This document shows, one piece after another, positions 35,330-49,324 of a DNA stretch of 64,000 nucleotides (its first letter is position 1; each line of letters opens with the position of its first letter). The notes beneath the pieces are model-generated. The model was given only the letters and a program-made list of their open reading frames with translations, ran no database searches and was not told the origin of the DNA. The stretch spans positions 6,696,001 to 6,760,000 of the forward strand of contig NC_003279.8 of assembly GCF_000002985.6 (NCBI RefSeq), written 5' to 3'. The stretch is from Caenorhabditis elegans. Lineage: Eukaryota > Nematoda > Chromadorea > Rhabditida > Rhabditidae. The position numbers and the translations under genes are program-made.

Positions 35330-36269
35330 CTATTCACGAATATAGGCACGACGAGAGATAACTGATCCAGATTGGAGAGTTGTGATGAGCTTTTCTCCTT
35401 CAAACCAACGAGTGATTACAGAATCATGATCTGAATCCTTAATCCTTTTTTGAACATGAACTACTTTTCCATCTTCAATTGTGATGGTTGACTTGAATTG
35501 ACGACCGTCTGGTGTTGTCTCGTCGAATTCCTAAAAAACACTATTTTTTTAAATGGTAAATTATAACAGTCAATTTAAAAACTGAACTTTAATGGAATGA
35601 AAACCGGGAGTTGTTTTTCATGTAGCCGACACATTTAAAGATCGTAACTAATTCGAAAAAAAAATATTTTGTTAGATTTAATATGATTCTTTTTTTGATT
35701 TCAAATGTTCGTTTAGAGTTCGCAATTGAATTTTCCATAGACCTATTCTGAAAGACATAAACATTAGATTATTTCTTCATGCCACAAAGTGTATCTATGT
35801 TAATAGAACACCCGTTTGTTGTGTGTAGTGTTCAAATGGATACAAAGTTCAGTTGTTCTTTATTCTCATTTTTTTGTTTACACTGAAAACCACGTGTACC
35901 TTCCTGCACTTTGACCCACTAGTTTGAGTCTTATCAGTGTTTGCTAGAGTTTCGAGAAAGGCATTTGAAAGTTTTTAAATGGGAAAGAAAATAACTAACG
36001 AAAAAGCCATATAGTTGTTGAGTTCTATTCTCGTTTCCTTTTTTCAAAATTTCACTTACCACTCCCAGAGTGAACTCCAATGTGGTGTTCTTGAAGGTGC
36101 TAAGTTGATTGACATGCCACTTGTTTCCATTCACTTTGATCTCTAAAGTTGGTTTTGCAGCACACGCGGCTTTACGAAGAAGAAGACCAACCCCAACTTC
36201 TTTCAGGTAATCCTCGAAATTCTCGGATTCGACAAGCTTCCAACGACCCACAAATTGTTCAGCAGACAT
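35330..36269 (-). CDS. lbp-5: LBP-5, intracellular fatty-acid-binding protein, 136 aa
   Basis: Two exons (36269-36060 and 35530-35330) encode 136 residues. The first reads FVGRWKLVESENFEDYLKEV and KPTLEIKVNGNKW, and the second DETTPDGRQFKS and SVITRWFEGEKLITTLQSGS, all FABP family strands. It has the same intron position and the same ends (SRRAYIRE here, SRREYVRE in lbp-6) as its neighbour at 32.4-33.4 kb. No signal peptide is seen, so it is probably cytosolic/nuclear. The C. elegans protein is reported to bind fatty acids and influence fat storage. Upstream of ant-1.2 on the same strand with a 370-bp gap, so read-through or operon expression is possible but unproven. Confidence 0.9.
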
Positions 36270-38181
36270 TCTGAAAATTTGGAAATTTACAATTTTGATA
36301 AAGAAGTACCAGAATAATAATAAAGGGAATTAAATGAAAAACGAATAAGTATTAAGAAATTCTGGATGATTTATTTCTGCTTTTAGAAAATTGCCTATGA
36401 TTCTTTTGGATTCGTATTATTAAATTTATAGTTTCTAATGACAAAAATAAAAAATGTAATGCATTGCAATAAGGAATATTAATACAAAAAGCAGGAGAAA
36501 GTGGTTTAGATGAGTGAAAACCAGAAAAACGTATATATAGTAAATAGGACACAAGGGGGAGTGTACTGAAACTGCTGCCACGTTGTATTGGGTGATGGAC
36601 AAGTTGGTCAATTTTTGGACGGTTTTGAACTGATAACATGGAATACACTAAGATGGAGTGTAGTATGTACATGGTGAATCACGATTAATAGTACTTTTTA
36701 AACTTTTGACATATAGTGTCGTTCAAAAGTAGATACAATGCGATCTCGTTTTTTTTTTTACAATTTTTGACATTTTTTTAATTGAGCATAACACCAAAAC
36801 GCTACTTTTAACGTGGAAGAGATGGCGGGCAACAAGGTTAAACGATGGCCAATGTAGGTTTTCGATTAAAAAAATATTTTCCAGAACTATATGTCAAGAT
36901 GTACCATAACGGATTGATCTACTATAAATGCGGGAATTTTTCGCAAGAAGCTTTTAAATATTTGAGTGTTTATACAGTATTTGTTATACAAAAAACAAAA
37001 AAAAATCAAAATTGTGACTTTTCTCTGACTTTACTGTGTCCGTTTATGTGTGAGTCAATCGAAAATGTTTGTTCAAGTTTTGAAACCGACTTATTTGACA
37101 ACTATGACGTTGCGAAAACCAACATTAATTTAAAAAAATATTGGGGGACCACTGCTTTTCAGGGCACATTTTCAGTTTTCCCATACCTAGTTTTAGAAAT
37201 ATGATAACATTCACTGAAAATTTGGAAAGATGAGTGGAGTAAGGTAGAATTCACCAGAAAAACAGTTTGTATGTAGATATTTTGTATCGATTTCGTAGTT
37301 GATATAATCTTAGTGAGATTTGGAAAAAGAAGGAAATATAATTTCTACTTCAATTGAAAATTGGGTGTCTAAGTGGCATGACGAGACAATACAGCAGTAA
37401 ATGGTAAACTGTAAAAGCCGCAATTAGTAAACAAAACCAGATTTTTTTCTCAAGTTTTCAAATCGAAACATCTCAACTTTACACAAATGTATTTCAATCA
37501 ACAAAAGTATACCTCTTTTCATTTGAATGACCTCGATATGAGAGTGATACAATCTCCTCTCACCCTGTTTCTAAAAGAAGAGCGCTATTTATCTGACTGA
37601 GAATCGGCCCTAGACACTGTCTGACGGGACACAGAGGAACATTCAAATTAAGGTGATTTTAGAGTTTTTAGTGAGGGTGAATGTTCTGGAACTAATTCGG
37701 TATCTGGAAGTTTTCGCACGTTTAGCAAAATAGTAGACTTACAGTACTCTAGAATACTCACAGTCAGGGAATGTGTAGCTTCGATTTGCGGAGCATAAAA
37801 ATTGAAAATGTTACTTACTTCATGAAAATCAATTTATAGTAGGCTGATAGGAATCGAAAAGGTATGATTGTGAAATGAAAATGCAATTTTCTAAATGGTT
37901 TACGGGGGTGGCAAAAGAATTCATAATTGTTTAGATACGTGGGAGTGCTCTTGGAATTTTCAATTTGAACGAAATGGAACATAGTACTACTATTAATTTA
38001 ATACTATTGTGAAATGATTTGAAAAGAGTTAATTAGAAAATTTTATTACCAAAAAATTGTCAAATAATTGAATCCAGTAAAATAAATCAAAAATAAATCC
38101 GAAGAATATGATCTCAATGATTTTAAGCGGTTCCAATTCCAGCCATCGTGAGATTTTTCAGTGTAGAGCCCTTTCTTTTCA
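36270..38181. other. intergenic region between lbp-5 and smg-5
   Basis: 1.9 kb of AT-rich DNA. One + strand ATG frame at 36845-37204 (119 codons) is long for this composition, with several Cys and Tyr, but has no acceptor, family resemblance or codon bias to support it. The smg-5 3' flank lies at the right end. Confidence 0.45.
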
Positions 38182-40152
38182 TCACTCCAAATACTTCATG
38201 TAGAACTGATCGATATCGTAAAAAGTAACTCCTTCCATTTCTTTCTGTTCACTCGGGTTTTTGCACAGAAAAGCGACAATATGCTTGTGATCTTCTGCAG
38301 ATCTTCGTGCACTTTGAACCAATTGCTCCGCGCAGCTTCTCTCGTTATCACATTTCTTTAGCACAATTTTTCCCTCTGCTTGAAGCTCCATTAATGCCCG
38401 AATTACTGGACGAACTGCTCGATTCTTCGTTTTCTGATAATCAAGTTCATCAAGCACTGTTGATGGCAAAATGCAGATGAAATCATCGATATCCCAAATT
38501 TTTAGAGCAATTCTTATTTTGTCAACTATGACGTCATAATCCATCAATACATAAACAGGTCTCCAATCCTCCCGGTTAACTTCATCATTTTGTGTCTTTA
38601 TTTGAATATCCAAACGTTTTTGTTCCGATTGATTAATTCGTCGTAGCAATGGACCCGATTCTTCTCTATCGTGGATTATCTCCATTGGTGGGAATTCGAC
38701 GGAAACCAGATAATTGATTAATTGACTCAAAAATTCAACATTGGGTTCGGATATTGGACCATTCAGCAGAAAGCTGGTCATAGAAATAGATGGATTGATT
38801 GTGAGTGACATGGATGTGAATACGGAATTGATATGATTCATAACCAAGTCGTTGAGCTCGTTCCATTTCTGAAAATAAGTTATATTTATAATTAATTCCC
38901 CTTGATTTTAAAATTGAAACATCTATTCTACATTTTCTTATCTCTAAATCTTACCGTTTTGGCGAAAACCGATAGCTTCTGGAAATGTGGCTCATTTTTC
39001 TGCTCATCCAAGTGTCCGAGTATTTCGGCTGAATCGGAAATCCATGAGATAGCTTCAGCTAGAAGGCATTTGGATGAAATCGTACGTGAATAAATTGTAA
39101 TATACAGCGTTGAAATTGTGTCGAAGCAATTGTAGAATTGTTGAACTGAAAAAATTATGTTATCCTACAGCAGAATAAGAATTTTCTATAGATATTGGAA
39201 TCGGTACTTACATCCAAATTTCTTCATTGCCAATTTAGATGCTAAACGACACGTTGACATGATCAGAGACCAATCGAATTCGAGTTTCTGTTCGATTTCT
39301 GCTTTAAACTCGTTTACTATTTTGATTCCAGTCATCTGATAATCCATTCGTTTTGATTTCTCGTTCAATGCCCAAATGACAAAATCTACCATCAATTTAT
39401 CAGTGGATTCTTTTTGTGGAAATTTCAAATATTCCAAGAGTTCAGTGCCTTTTTTATATGGAGCATCGGCGAGCTGTCCTAAAATCATCAGTCTCAGCTT
39501 CTGTGCAACATTCAGGTCAGCTCGGAGACCAGCGAGAACGTGGAAAGCTCTTCCTTGATTCGGATCTAGATCGATTGCTCTTGAATAATATCCAACTGCC
39601 AAGCATTTCTGAATTTCTTCGTCTGGCATATAACGATGAAAATCTCCAATGTACATGTTCCACAATGCTGGGTATTTGTCATCGGGAAGCGAAAGCATTT
39701 CTTGAAGCTCTCCACAGAACATTGTCAGCAACACGGCTATTGCCATGTTTTTCTCCTTATCCTGTAATAAGAACCTTTGGAAATCAAATAAAAATAATAC
39801 AATGACTAAAAGTTAATCTTACTCGAATAAAAAACTGGAAAGGGTGATAATATCCAACAATCCACAATTTATTGATTGAACTTGTACAGTCCCCGTCGCG
39901 TTTCATAATCTCAATGAGCTGTTTTCGGCCTCTGAAAATTGTAATTCTTTAAATTTTAAACTTAAAGATCGTTTATTAATTTCATAGTTTCTGACTCAAG
40001 CTGTTGTATTTTAAGTTTTTGTTACAGAATAAAACATACTTTCTGCGCAACATCGCCATCACTGGAGAATGCACATTTTCAGTTTGGCCGTATTTTTCCA
40101 GTTGATTACAATATCGTTTGAACTTTTCAGTGACTTCATCTGACTTTTGCAT
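38182..40152 (-). CDS. smg-5: SMG-5, nonsense-mediated mRNA decay factor with PIN domain, 549 aa
   Basis: Five exons (40152-40040, 39931-39823, 39761-39212, 39145-38955, 38868-38182) give 549 residues, the length I recall for C. elegans SMG-5. The N-terminal half is helical and carries the SMG5/7 TPR-like region: LWIVGYYHPFQF, then GYYSRAIDLDPNQGRAFHVLAGL, the conserved motif just before the end of the 14-3-3-like domain. The C-terminal about 110 residues form a PIN domain (YVLMDYDVIVD, CILPSTVLDELDYQK, DHKHIVAFLCK). SMG-5 works with SMG-7/SMG-6 and PP2A to dephosphorylate SMG-2/UPF1. The PIN domain of SMG5 proteins is thought to be catalytically weak, and the usual third acidic residue is not obvious here. 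An acceptor TTTTTTTCAG precedes the ATG by 9 bases. Confidence 0.92.
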
Positions 40153-40690
40153 ATTTATATTCTGAAAAAAATAAATTAAAGACAGATGGATAACCGGATA
40201 ATTATAATAATAGTTATTGAATATAAAAGGAAGAGGAAAACAAAATAACGACTGCGAAAAAAAAATCAAGAAGAAACTGCGCACTATGTTGCAAATTGGC
40301 CACGCCCACAATTCAGTTCATTTTTCTCTTTATTTTCTTCAGTTTTTATTGAAATATAATGTTTTTTCTCCAATTTTCTAAATATTTTCTCTTAAAATTC
40401 AATTAAAAAATGTGTTTCGAAAGATTTTAGAATTAAATTTCAGCGTTTTAGTTCAAAATTGGACATAAATCTTGTGTTTTCAAGTGTTTTCATTTGCTAA
40501 AAATCTGTTTCCATAGCTGTATAATATTTGTTGTAAGTATATACGCAAAAACTGTATAATTATTAATTTTTCCAATAAAAAAGAAAAACCTCTTGAAATT
40601 AAAATTGTTCTCATGTCTAAAAATCACTTGTTTCTTTATCTTCAAACTAAATAGTATTTCTTATTTTAAATTCTTAAAGTTTCAGATTGT
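40153..40690. promoter_or_regulatory. bidirectional promoter region, smg-5 / COMMD6-like operon
   Basis: A 538-bp AT-rich gap between divergent start codons. It must contain the promoters of smg-5 (-) and of the + strand run that begins with the COMMD6-like gene. Acceptor-type sequences sit next to both ATGs (TTTTTTTCAG on -, AGTTTCAG on + at 40678-40685), consistent with trans-splicing of both transcripts. No TATA-like element stands out. Confidence 0.5.
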
Positions 40691-41518
40691 ATGTCATTAG
40701 GAGCGGAAAACCATCAAACTATCAAGAAGAAACTTAAATCATACGACTACAGTATTCGAGTAAGTTTTAAAAAAAAGTTTTCGTGTAAAAGTTGCACAAA
40801 ATGAAAATTGAGGTGACATAAACTGAATAAAAAAGAAAATATTCATTTCAAAAACGTTGTATTTGTTCAAAAACAAATTCGGCAGTTTAAGCAAAATGTG
40901 ATTTCTGATCTATCGCGTCGATTTTCATTCATTTCTTCTCTCGACACTTCATCATCGCATCTTATCTTTTTTGTCACTTTTATCATCATCAACCACCGCC
41001 AAGACACCATGCTGCAAACATTTCAGATGTTCTCATGCCATTTTTTTGCCCTAAACTTTCATAAAAATGTAGATTCTGCCAATCTTTCATTTCCCAACTT
41101 AACTTTTTCAAAGTAATTTAAAATAAAACGACACTACTCTTTAACATTTCATTTTGATTTAAATAGTTTATTATACTTTGTACTAGATTCCCCTGTTATC
41201 TAAGATAACCTTCAACCATTAGTTATCGAGCTTATCAATTCAAATTTCCAAATAATTTAGGCGTCTGCTAGCTGCGACTCTTCTCCCAGTCTCTTTCAAC
41301 CATTCTTTCAACTTGTACTCCATTACGAAGACGGCGAGACACAAGTTTTGGATTTCACTTCAGAGCAGGCAAGTTTTTTTTTTAACTTTAAGATACTTTA
41401 CCTGTATTTCTACTTATAAAAGTGAAAACTTCCAAAAGAAAACTCAGCCACATTGATCATTTTAATTTTTTTTTTTCAGCTGGAGAAATTTGTTGCTGAT
41501 TTGAATAAATCATCCTGA
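40691..41518 (+). CDS. COMMD6-like short COMM-domain protein, 71 aa
   Basis: Three exons (40691-40759, 41261-41368, 41480-41518) give 71 residues, close to the short human COMMD6 (85 aa). The COMM-domain pattern is clear: a first strand (YDYSIRASASCDSS), then PFFQLVLHYEDGETQVLDFT, and the final helix SEQLEKFVADLNKSS, which matches the Trp/Leu-rich hallmark of the family. COMMD proteins form a hetero-decameric ring in the Commander complex with CCDC22/CCDC93, used in endosomal recycling. The second intron has a GC donor (CAG|GCAAGT). A trans-splice type acceptor lies 5 bases before the ATG. Its stop is only 14 bases before the dhod-1 ATG, so the two are probably co-transcribed. Confidence 0.72.
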
Positions 41519-41532
41519 ATTTCTACTGAAGA

Positions 41533-44500
41533 ATGAGTCAAAATGCCGAACAAAAATACATCTACTCCAAACTTCCACCTGGTGCAATAAGCAAGTCGAC
41601 AGTAATTGTACTCGCGACAGGAATTGCCAGTTACACAGCACTTGAACTTCTATATGGTTCGGAAACGTTCTACAAAAAGGCAGTAATGCCAATGGTACAC
41701 AAATTTGTCGATGGAGAAGATTCACATCGATGGGCGGTTCGAGCTGCTTCGTGGGGACTTTTGCCACGTTTCGGATGGAATCGAAAAGAATATCCTGAAC
41801 TGAAATGTGAGCTTTTTGGACGAGAATTCAAGAATCCTATCGGGTTAGCTGCTGGATTTGATAAAGATGGACAAGCAATTACACAATTGGCCAAGAATTC
41901 TGGATTTGGACTCATTGAAATTGGATCTGTAACACCAATACCACAACCAGGAAATAATAGACCACGCGTGTTTAGGTTATTGGAAGATGAAGGAGTTATC
42001 AATCGATATGGATTTAATAGTGATGGAGTTGGAAGAGTTCATCAAAGAGTACGAAGTGCCAGAGATTCATGGGTTCCAGAGAGTTATGCATATTTTGGAG
42101 TCAATTTGGGAAAGAATAAACTTACGGAAGACGCAAAGTCAGTTAAAAAGGCAAAAACGTTTAAATTTCAGTTCTTGTAGATTGGATTATGAAATTGGTG
42201 TCAACTACTTTGCTCCACATTGTGATTATCTGGTTCTCAATGTATCATCACCTAACACTCCTGGGCTCAGAAGTATGCAAAAGAAAAGTGATTTGGAGAA
42301 GCTGTTGGCCTATGTACACCAAGCGCTTGAAATGCACAAGCTGGAAAAGCAGCCTCAAGTTTTTCTGAAAATTGCTCCGGATCTAATTGAATCAGAATTA
42401 AAAGACATTGCACAAGTTGTGACGAATAAAAAGTTTGCGATCGATGGAATTATTGTATCGAATACCACAATTGCACGACCCGACTATCTCAGATCAGAGA
42501 ATAAAACGGAAACAGGAGGATTGAGCGGAGCGCCGGTTAGAGAAATTAGTACGGAATGTGTCAGAAAAATATACAAGTGAGTTTTATAACTACTCACGGC
42601 GTGTAAATTGGGACATGTGGCCTAGCGAAAATTGAAAAGTGAGAATCCTAGGCCATGGCCGCTGCAAAGCGCGCGAAATTTGAATTTAAATTTTTAATAT
42701 CATTGAAATTCGATGAATGAGACATTATAATGGATAAAACTACAAAAATATATACAAAATTGTTTTTAAAATGAATAAATCACATATAACAACGATTATT
42801 TTCCTAAATAAAAGTGGAAATTCGATTTATTAGGCAATTATTAGGAAAATACGTCAAAAGTGGCACATTTTTGAACTTTTTTCAAAAACTAGATCCACAA
42901 ATTTTCTGAAATTTCACCAGATTACTCAGTAGACTACTTTAATCAAATTGTGTGCAAAAAATTCATACCCACCGTCACAAGTTCCTATTGAATTTTTCTA
43001 TTTTAGCTCCGAAAACCACTAAAATCGACAAAAATGGCCCATTTTTGAACTTTTTTCAAAAACTAGGCCCATAAAGTTTTTGAAACTTCACCAGTTAACT
43101 CGGTAGAGTATTTCAAACAAATTATGTGCATAAAAACCATACCCACCGTCACAAGTTCACATTGAATTTTTCAATTTTAGCTTGGAAATTCACAAAAAAT
43201 CAGTGAAATTGGCACCAATTTGAAATTTTTTCAAAAACTAGATTCACAAAGGTTTTGAAACTTCACCAATTGACTAAATGAAGGTTTTTGAACAATTTAA
43301 GTACATAAAATGTATACCCACCGTCACAAGTTTACACTGAAAAGCGCTGTTCTTTAATGCAGCTTCAAACTGCCTTGTTTCGTTTTCTGCGTAGTTCATA
43401 TTTTTTTGTATTTGAATTTAATGTAATTTTAGTGTTTCTTTTATTCTTTTCCAAAAAGATAATGCATTTTTTGCTTGAGTTCAAGGATATTTTCATATAA
43501 AACGAAACCGGGAAGTATTAATTGCTAAAATTTATGTGGACTATGGTAGTCAAGTCCGCAAACACCAACCGCATTTTCATAATTGCGTACATTTGTTTTT
43601 CAAGCTTTTTTCTAGGCCAGAGGTACCAATTTACACGCCGTGTACTCAAATACGATATAAATATCAGAACATTGTTTCGTTCAAAAATTTCGAAGAGAAA
43701 ACTGAAATTAGATAATTTTCCATTTTTTCCGTGTGGCTTTAGTTATATTTCCAGTACATAATTAACCGAGTTTGGTTCCCGTTTGAAAAAAAATGTATAA
43801 GTAATTTAAATCAACAAAAAACAACTTAATAATTAGCTAGAACGAGCAAAATCAGCTAGTAATTTGAGAACAAATAATCTCCCGAAGCTGTGACTTGGTG
43901 AAGTTAGCAAATTTGAGATTGTAGCTAAAATTAAATTGTTCAATTTTTAATTTGTTTTTTGAGCAGTCTCTTTATGTAATTCGGCCATTTTGCGTGTGTA
44001 TAATCGAAAATCTAGAACCTTTATGAAATTTTAACATAAATCAAAGAACCCAAACACCAAAAAATCACAACGTTGAACCTTCTTGGCTAGACTATAGACA
44101 ATTGTCATCATTTTTACCGCATGTCCCCTTGTTATTTCGTTTTCTTTGGCCACTTGTCACCCCGGTTACACTGGGAAAACCAGGCGGCGTATTTAGTTTG
44201 ATTCGTTTTACTGCGCAAATATGGTAAGTTAAGTTTTCATCATTTTTCAAATCGATAATTTTTCAACAAAAAAAATTGGTTTAATTTTGTTCGCATTGAT
44301 AGTTTAATTTCAGACTCACAAACGGACAAATTCCAATTATCGGCTGTGGAGGAGTGTTCAGTGGAGCAGATGCATATGAAAAGATTAGGTAAGTGAACTT
44401 CCCAGTTCGAGGTCGAGTGGGGAAATTATCAAAAACCATTCCTATCTTGCTAAAATGACCAAATATTATTATAAAACTTTTCAAAAAAAATTTGAAACAT

Positions 44501-45011
44501 TTTTTGTTTCGTTTCAAAAAGCAGTGAAAAATCGGTTTTCCCCTATTTTTCTTTGGAAATCGACGATCAAAAAAATGTTATTCTCCAGTTTTATGTTCTA
44601 ATTATGTAAAATATGCATATTTCAACATTTTAAAGGTTTAAACATGATACAGTGATATAGATTTTTCGAAAAGTAAAAACACAGTTTTCAACGCCTTTTG
44701 ACTCAAAATAAAAATTGAATTATAATATTTGACCATTTGAGTACAATATATGGTAAGAATGGTTTTATTGATTTTCCCACAGGCCGTATAGTCCACCGTT
44801 ATTCAATCAAAGTATTAATTTCAATTTATTTAACTAAATGTAAAATTTCAGAGCCGGTGCTAGTCTGGTCCAACTCTATTCCGCGTTCGTCTATGAAGGA
44901 TTTCCGGTAATCGGAAAAATCAAACGAGAACTTGTCGAACTTTTACGGAAAGATGGATTTTCGCATGTTTCGGAAGCAATTGGAGCTGATCACAGAGAAA
45001 AAACGAAATAA
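41533..45011 (+). CDS. dhod-1: dihydroorotate dehydrogenase, mitochondrial class 2, 411 aa
   Basis: Four exons (41533-42137, 42181-42576, 44314-44388, 44852-45011) give 411 residues. An N-terminal membrane helix ([19 protein letters not shown]) marks the class 2, inner-membrane, ubiquinone-linked enzyme. FMN and substrate motifs follow: [75 protein letters not shown] (with the catalytic Ser), [28 protein letters not shown] and [16 protein letters not shown]. It oxidises dihydroorotate to orotate, step four of pyrimidine synthesis. Intron 1 is 43 bp with a TAG acceptor; the TTTCAG nine bases earlier would leave a 34-bp intron, too short. Intron 2 (1.7 kb) contains a repeat element. Confidence 0.94.
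42591..43646. mobile_element. inverted-repeat element with internal ~175-bp tandem repeats, in dhod-1 intron 2
   Basis: Ends CACGGCGTGTAAATTGG (from 42595) and its reverse complement (to 43642) bracket about 1.05 kb. Just inside each end is a GGCCTAG/CTAGGCC match. The base pairs TACT occur on both outer sides (42591-42594, 43643-43646), a possible 4-bp duplication. The centre holds three diverged tandem copies of about 175 bp, marked by ATACCCACCGTCACAAGTT at about 42966, 43140 and 43315. No protein is encoded. It accounts for most of this unusually long intron. Confidence 0.7.
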
Positions 45012-45287
45012 TTATATTCCCAAGATTTTTGTTATTTTTTCAGGTTGACTTCATTTTCATGGGTGTTTCAAAATTGTTTTATAATTGAATTATTTTCTTC
45101 CGATGTTCAATGTGCCTTTTCATGAGATTGTAGGGTAATTCTTAGTATTTTCTGCATAAATTATTTGATTTCCTTATGTTTTTTTTTTCAATTTATACTA
45201 AAGTTTCTGGTTTTCAACCGAAATATATCACTTTTGAATAATTTTCAACGACTTAGAGACCATTTTTTGTTTCAGGGTTCATCAATT

Positions 45288-45764
45288 ATGTCGGAGCTAC
45301 GTGTCATTTCTCTCGATGAGGTCTCAAAGCACAACTGGGAAGATGCTGATCAATCGTGTTGGATTGTCATCTCCGGAAAGGTAATTTTTTTTTCATTTTT
45401 TAAATTTAAATATCGAAATCATTCCTTACAGGTCTACGATGTGACAAAGTTCTTGAATGAGCATCCAGGAGGTGAAGAAGTCATCACTCAATTAGCCGGT
45501 AAAGATGCTACAGTTGGATTCCTCGATGTTGGGCACTCAAAAGATGCTATTGAAATGGCCAATGAATATCTCATTGGTCAATTGCCAGAATCAGACGTTC
45601 CAAAAGTCGAGACAGCGGCTGCGAAACCTTCGAAAAACGAAAAATCATCATCTCTCCTCAATGATTTCACCGAAATTATGACTTCACCAACATGGACCAA
45701 CTTCCTGATTCCAACTACAATGGGACTTGTCATTTATGCCGTGTACAAGTGCATGTTCAATTAA
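45288..45764 (+). CDS. cytb-5.2: tail-anchored cytochrome b5, 141 aa
   Basis: Two exons (45288-45380, 45432-45764) give 141 residues. The heme-binding domain is complete, with both axial histidines: FLNEHPGGEEVI and VGHSKDA. A linker (AAAKPSKNEKSSS) leads to a C-terminal hydrophobic anchor (FLIPTTMGLVIYAVYKCMF), which places it on the cytosolic face of the ER or outer mitochondrial membrane. It donates electrons to desaturases and similar enzymes. An acceptor TTGTTTCAG precedes the ATG by 12 bases. The ATG is 276 bp after the dhod-1 stop on the same strand, compatible with a downstream operon gene. The .2 in the symbol is from memory of gene order. Confidence 0.92.
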   Translation: MSELRVISLDEVSKHNWEDADQSCWIVISGKVIFFSFFKFKYRNHSLQVYDVTKFLNEHPGGEEVITQLAGKDATVGFLDVGHSKDAIEMANEYLIGQLPESDVPKVETAAAKPSKNEKSSSLLNDFTEIMTSPTWTNFLIPTTMGLVIYAVYKCMFN

Positions 45765-45988
45765 ATTACCTTAGCTCTTATCCTATTCTTTTGATCTTAT
45801 GCGCCCACTTTCTTGAAATGCATCAAAGAACATTTGTTTCTATGGACTTTTATATATGTGATAAAGATTTGTTGTCAATATTTTCATATGTTACTGAAGG
45901 AAAAATGGGTGGAGCCTTGGAGATATCGATGTAACTTTAGTCGCAAGATTAGTCCTATTGAAACAATTAAAAAAAATATTCAGATCAA

Positions 45989-46306
45989 ATGCTTCGTCAG
46001 ATTCTTCGTCCAATTTTGAGTATGGATTTTACACAAAAAACAATTTTCTAATTTCTTGACGATTCAGATTCTTCCCGCCGATTCGCAGATATAAAACCAA
46101 AACAAAGTGCGAAGGAGAAGGTGATGGCTGAGAAGACACCGAAAGGAGCACTTGATAAAGCAGACGAACAACAATATGAAGATCCTCACCTCAAGAAACA
46201 TCCGGGAGGTGTGAATAAGTCAACTGGAGAAGTTGGTGGACCAGCTGGACCAGAGCCAACTCGATATGGTGATTGGGAGAGGAAGGGAAGAGTTTCAGAT
46301 TTTTGA
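45989..46306 (+). CDS. SDHAF4 homologue, succinate dehydrogenase assembly factor 4, 89 aa
   Basis: Exons 45989-46019 and 46068-46306 (48-bp intron) give 89 residues. The first exon supplies a mitochondrial targeting start ([17 protein letters not shown]), which the single-exon reading from 46121 lacks. The C-terminus has the family signature [20 protein letters not shown] and [19 protein letters not shown]4 binds flavinated SdhA in the matrix and helps it join SdhB, limiting unwanted oxidation. An acceptor ATATTCAG lies 5 bases before the ATG, and the gene starts 224 bp after the cytb-5.2 stop, consistent with SL2-type operon spacing. AATAAATAAA-like signals occur at about 46363. Confidence 0.9.
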
Positions 46307-46523
46307 AATGTTTTATTAATTGCTGTTAAAGTCAAGTCAGATCATCATTGTTTTGTAGTGCAAATAAATAAATGTTTTAAACATAGAGTGACATTAATCG
46401 TAATAGGGTACACAAATACGAAAATTTGACAAACGAAATTAGAAGAGATGAGAGAGATGAAACGATTATCGTACAGAATAGGGGTTTTGAGTATCATGAT
46501 CATAAATTCACTGCGGAAAAAAA

Positions 46524-49324
<2,801 letters not shown>

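Noticed and set aside
46121-46306. 61-residue start for the SDHAF4 homologue
   Set aside because: An upstream 31-nt exon with an acceptor-linked ATG adds a mitochondrial targeting peptide in frame.
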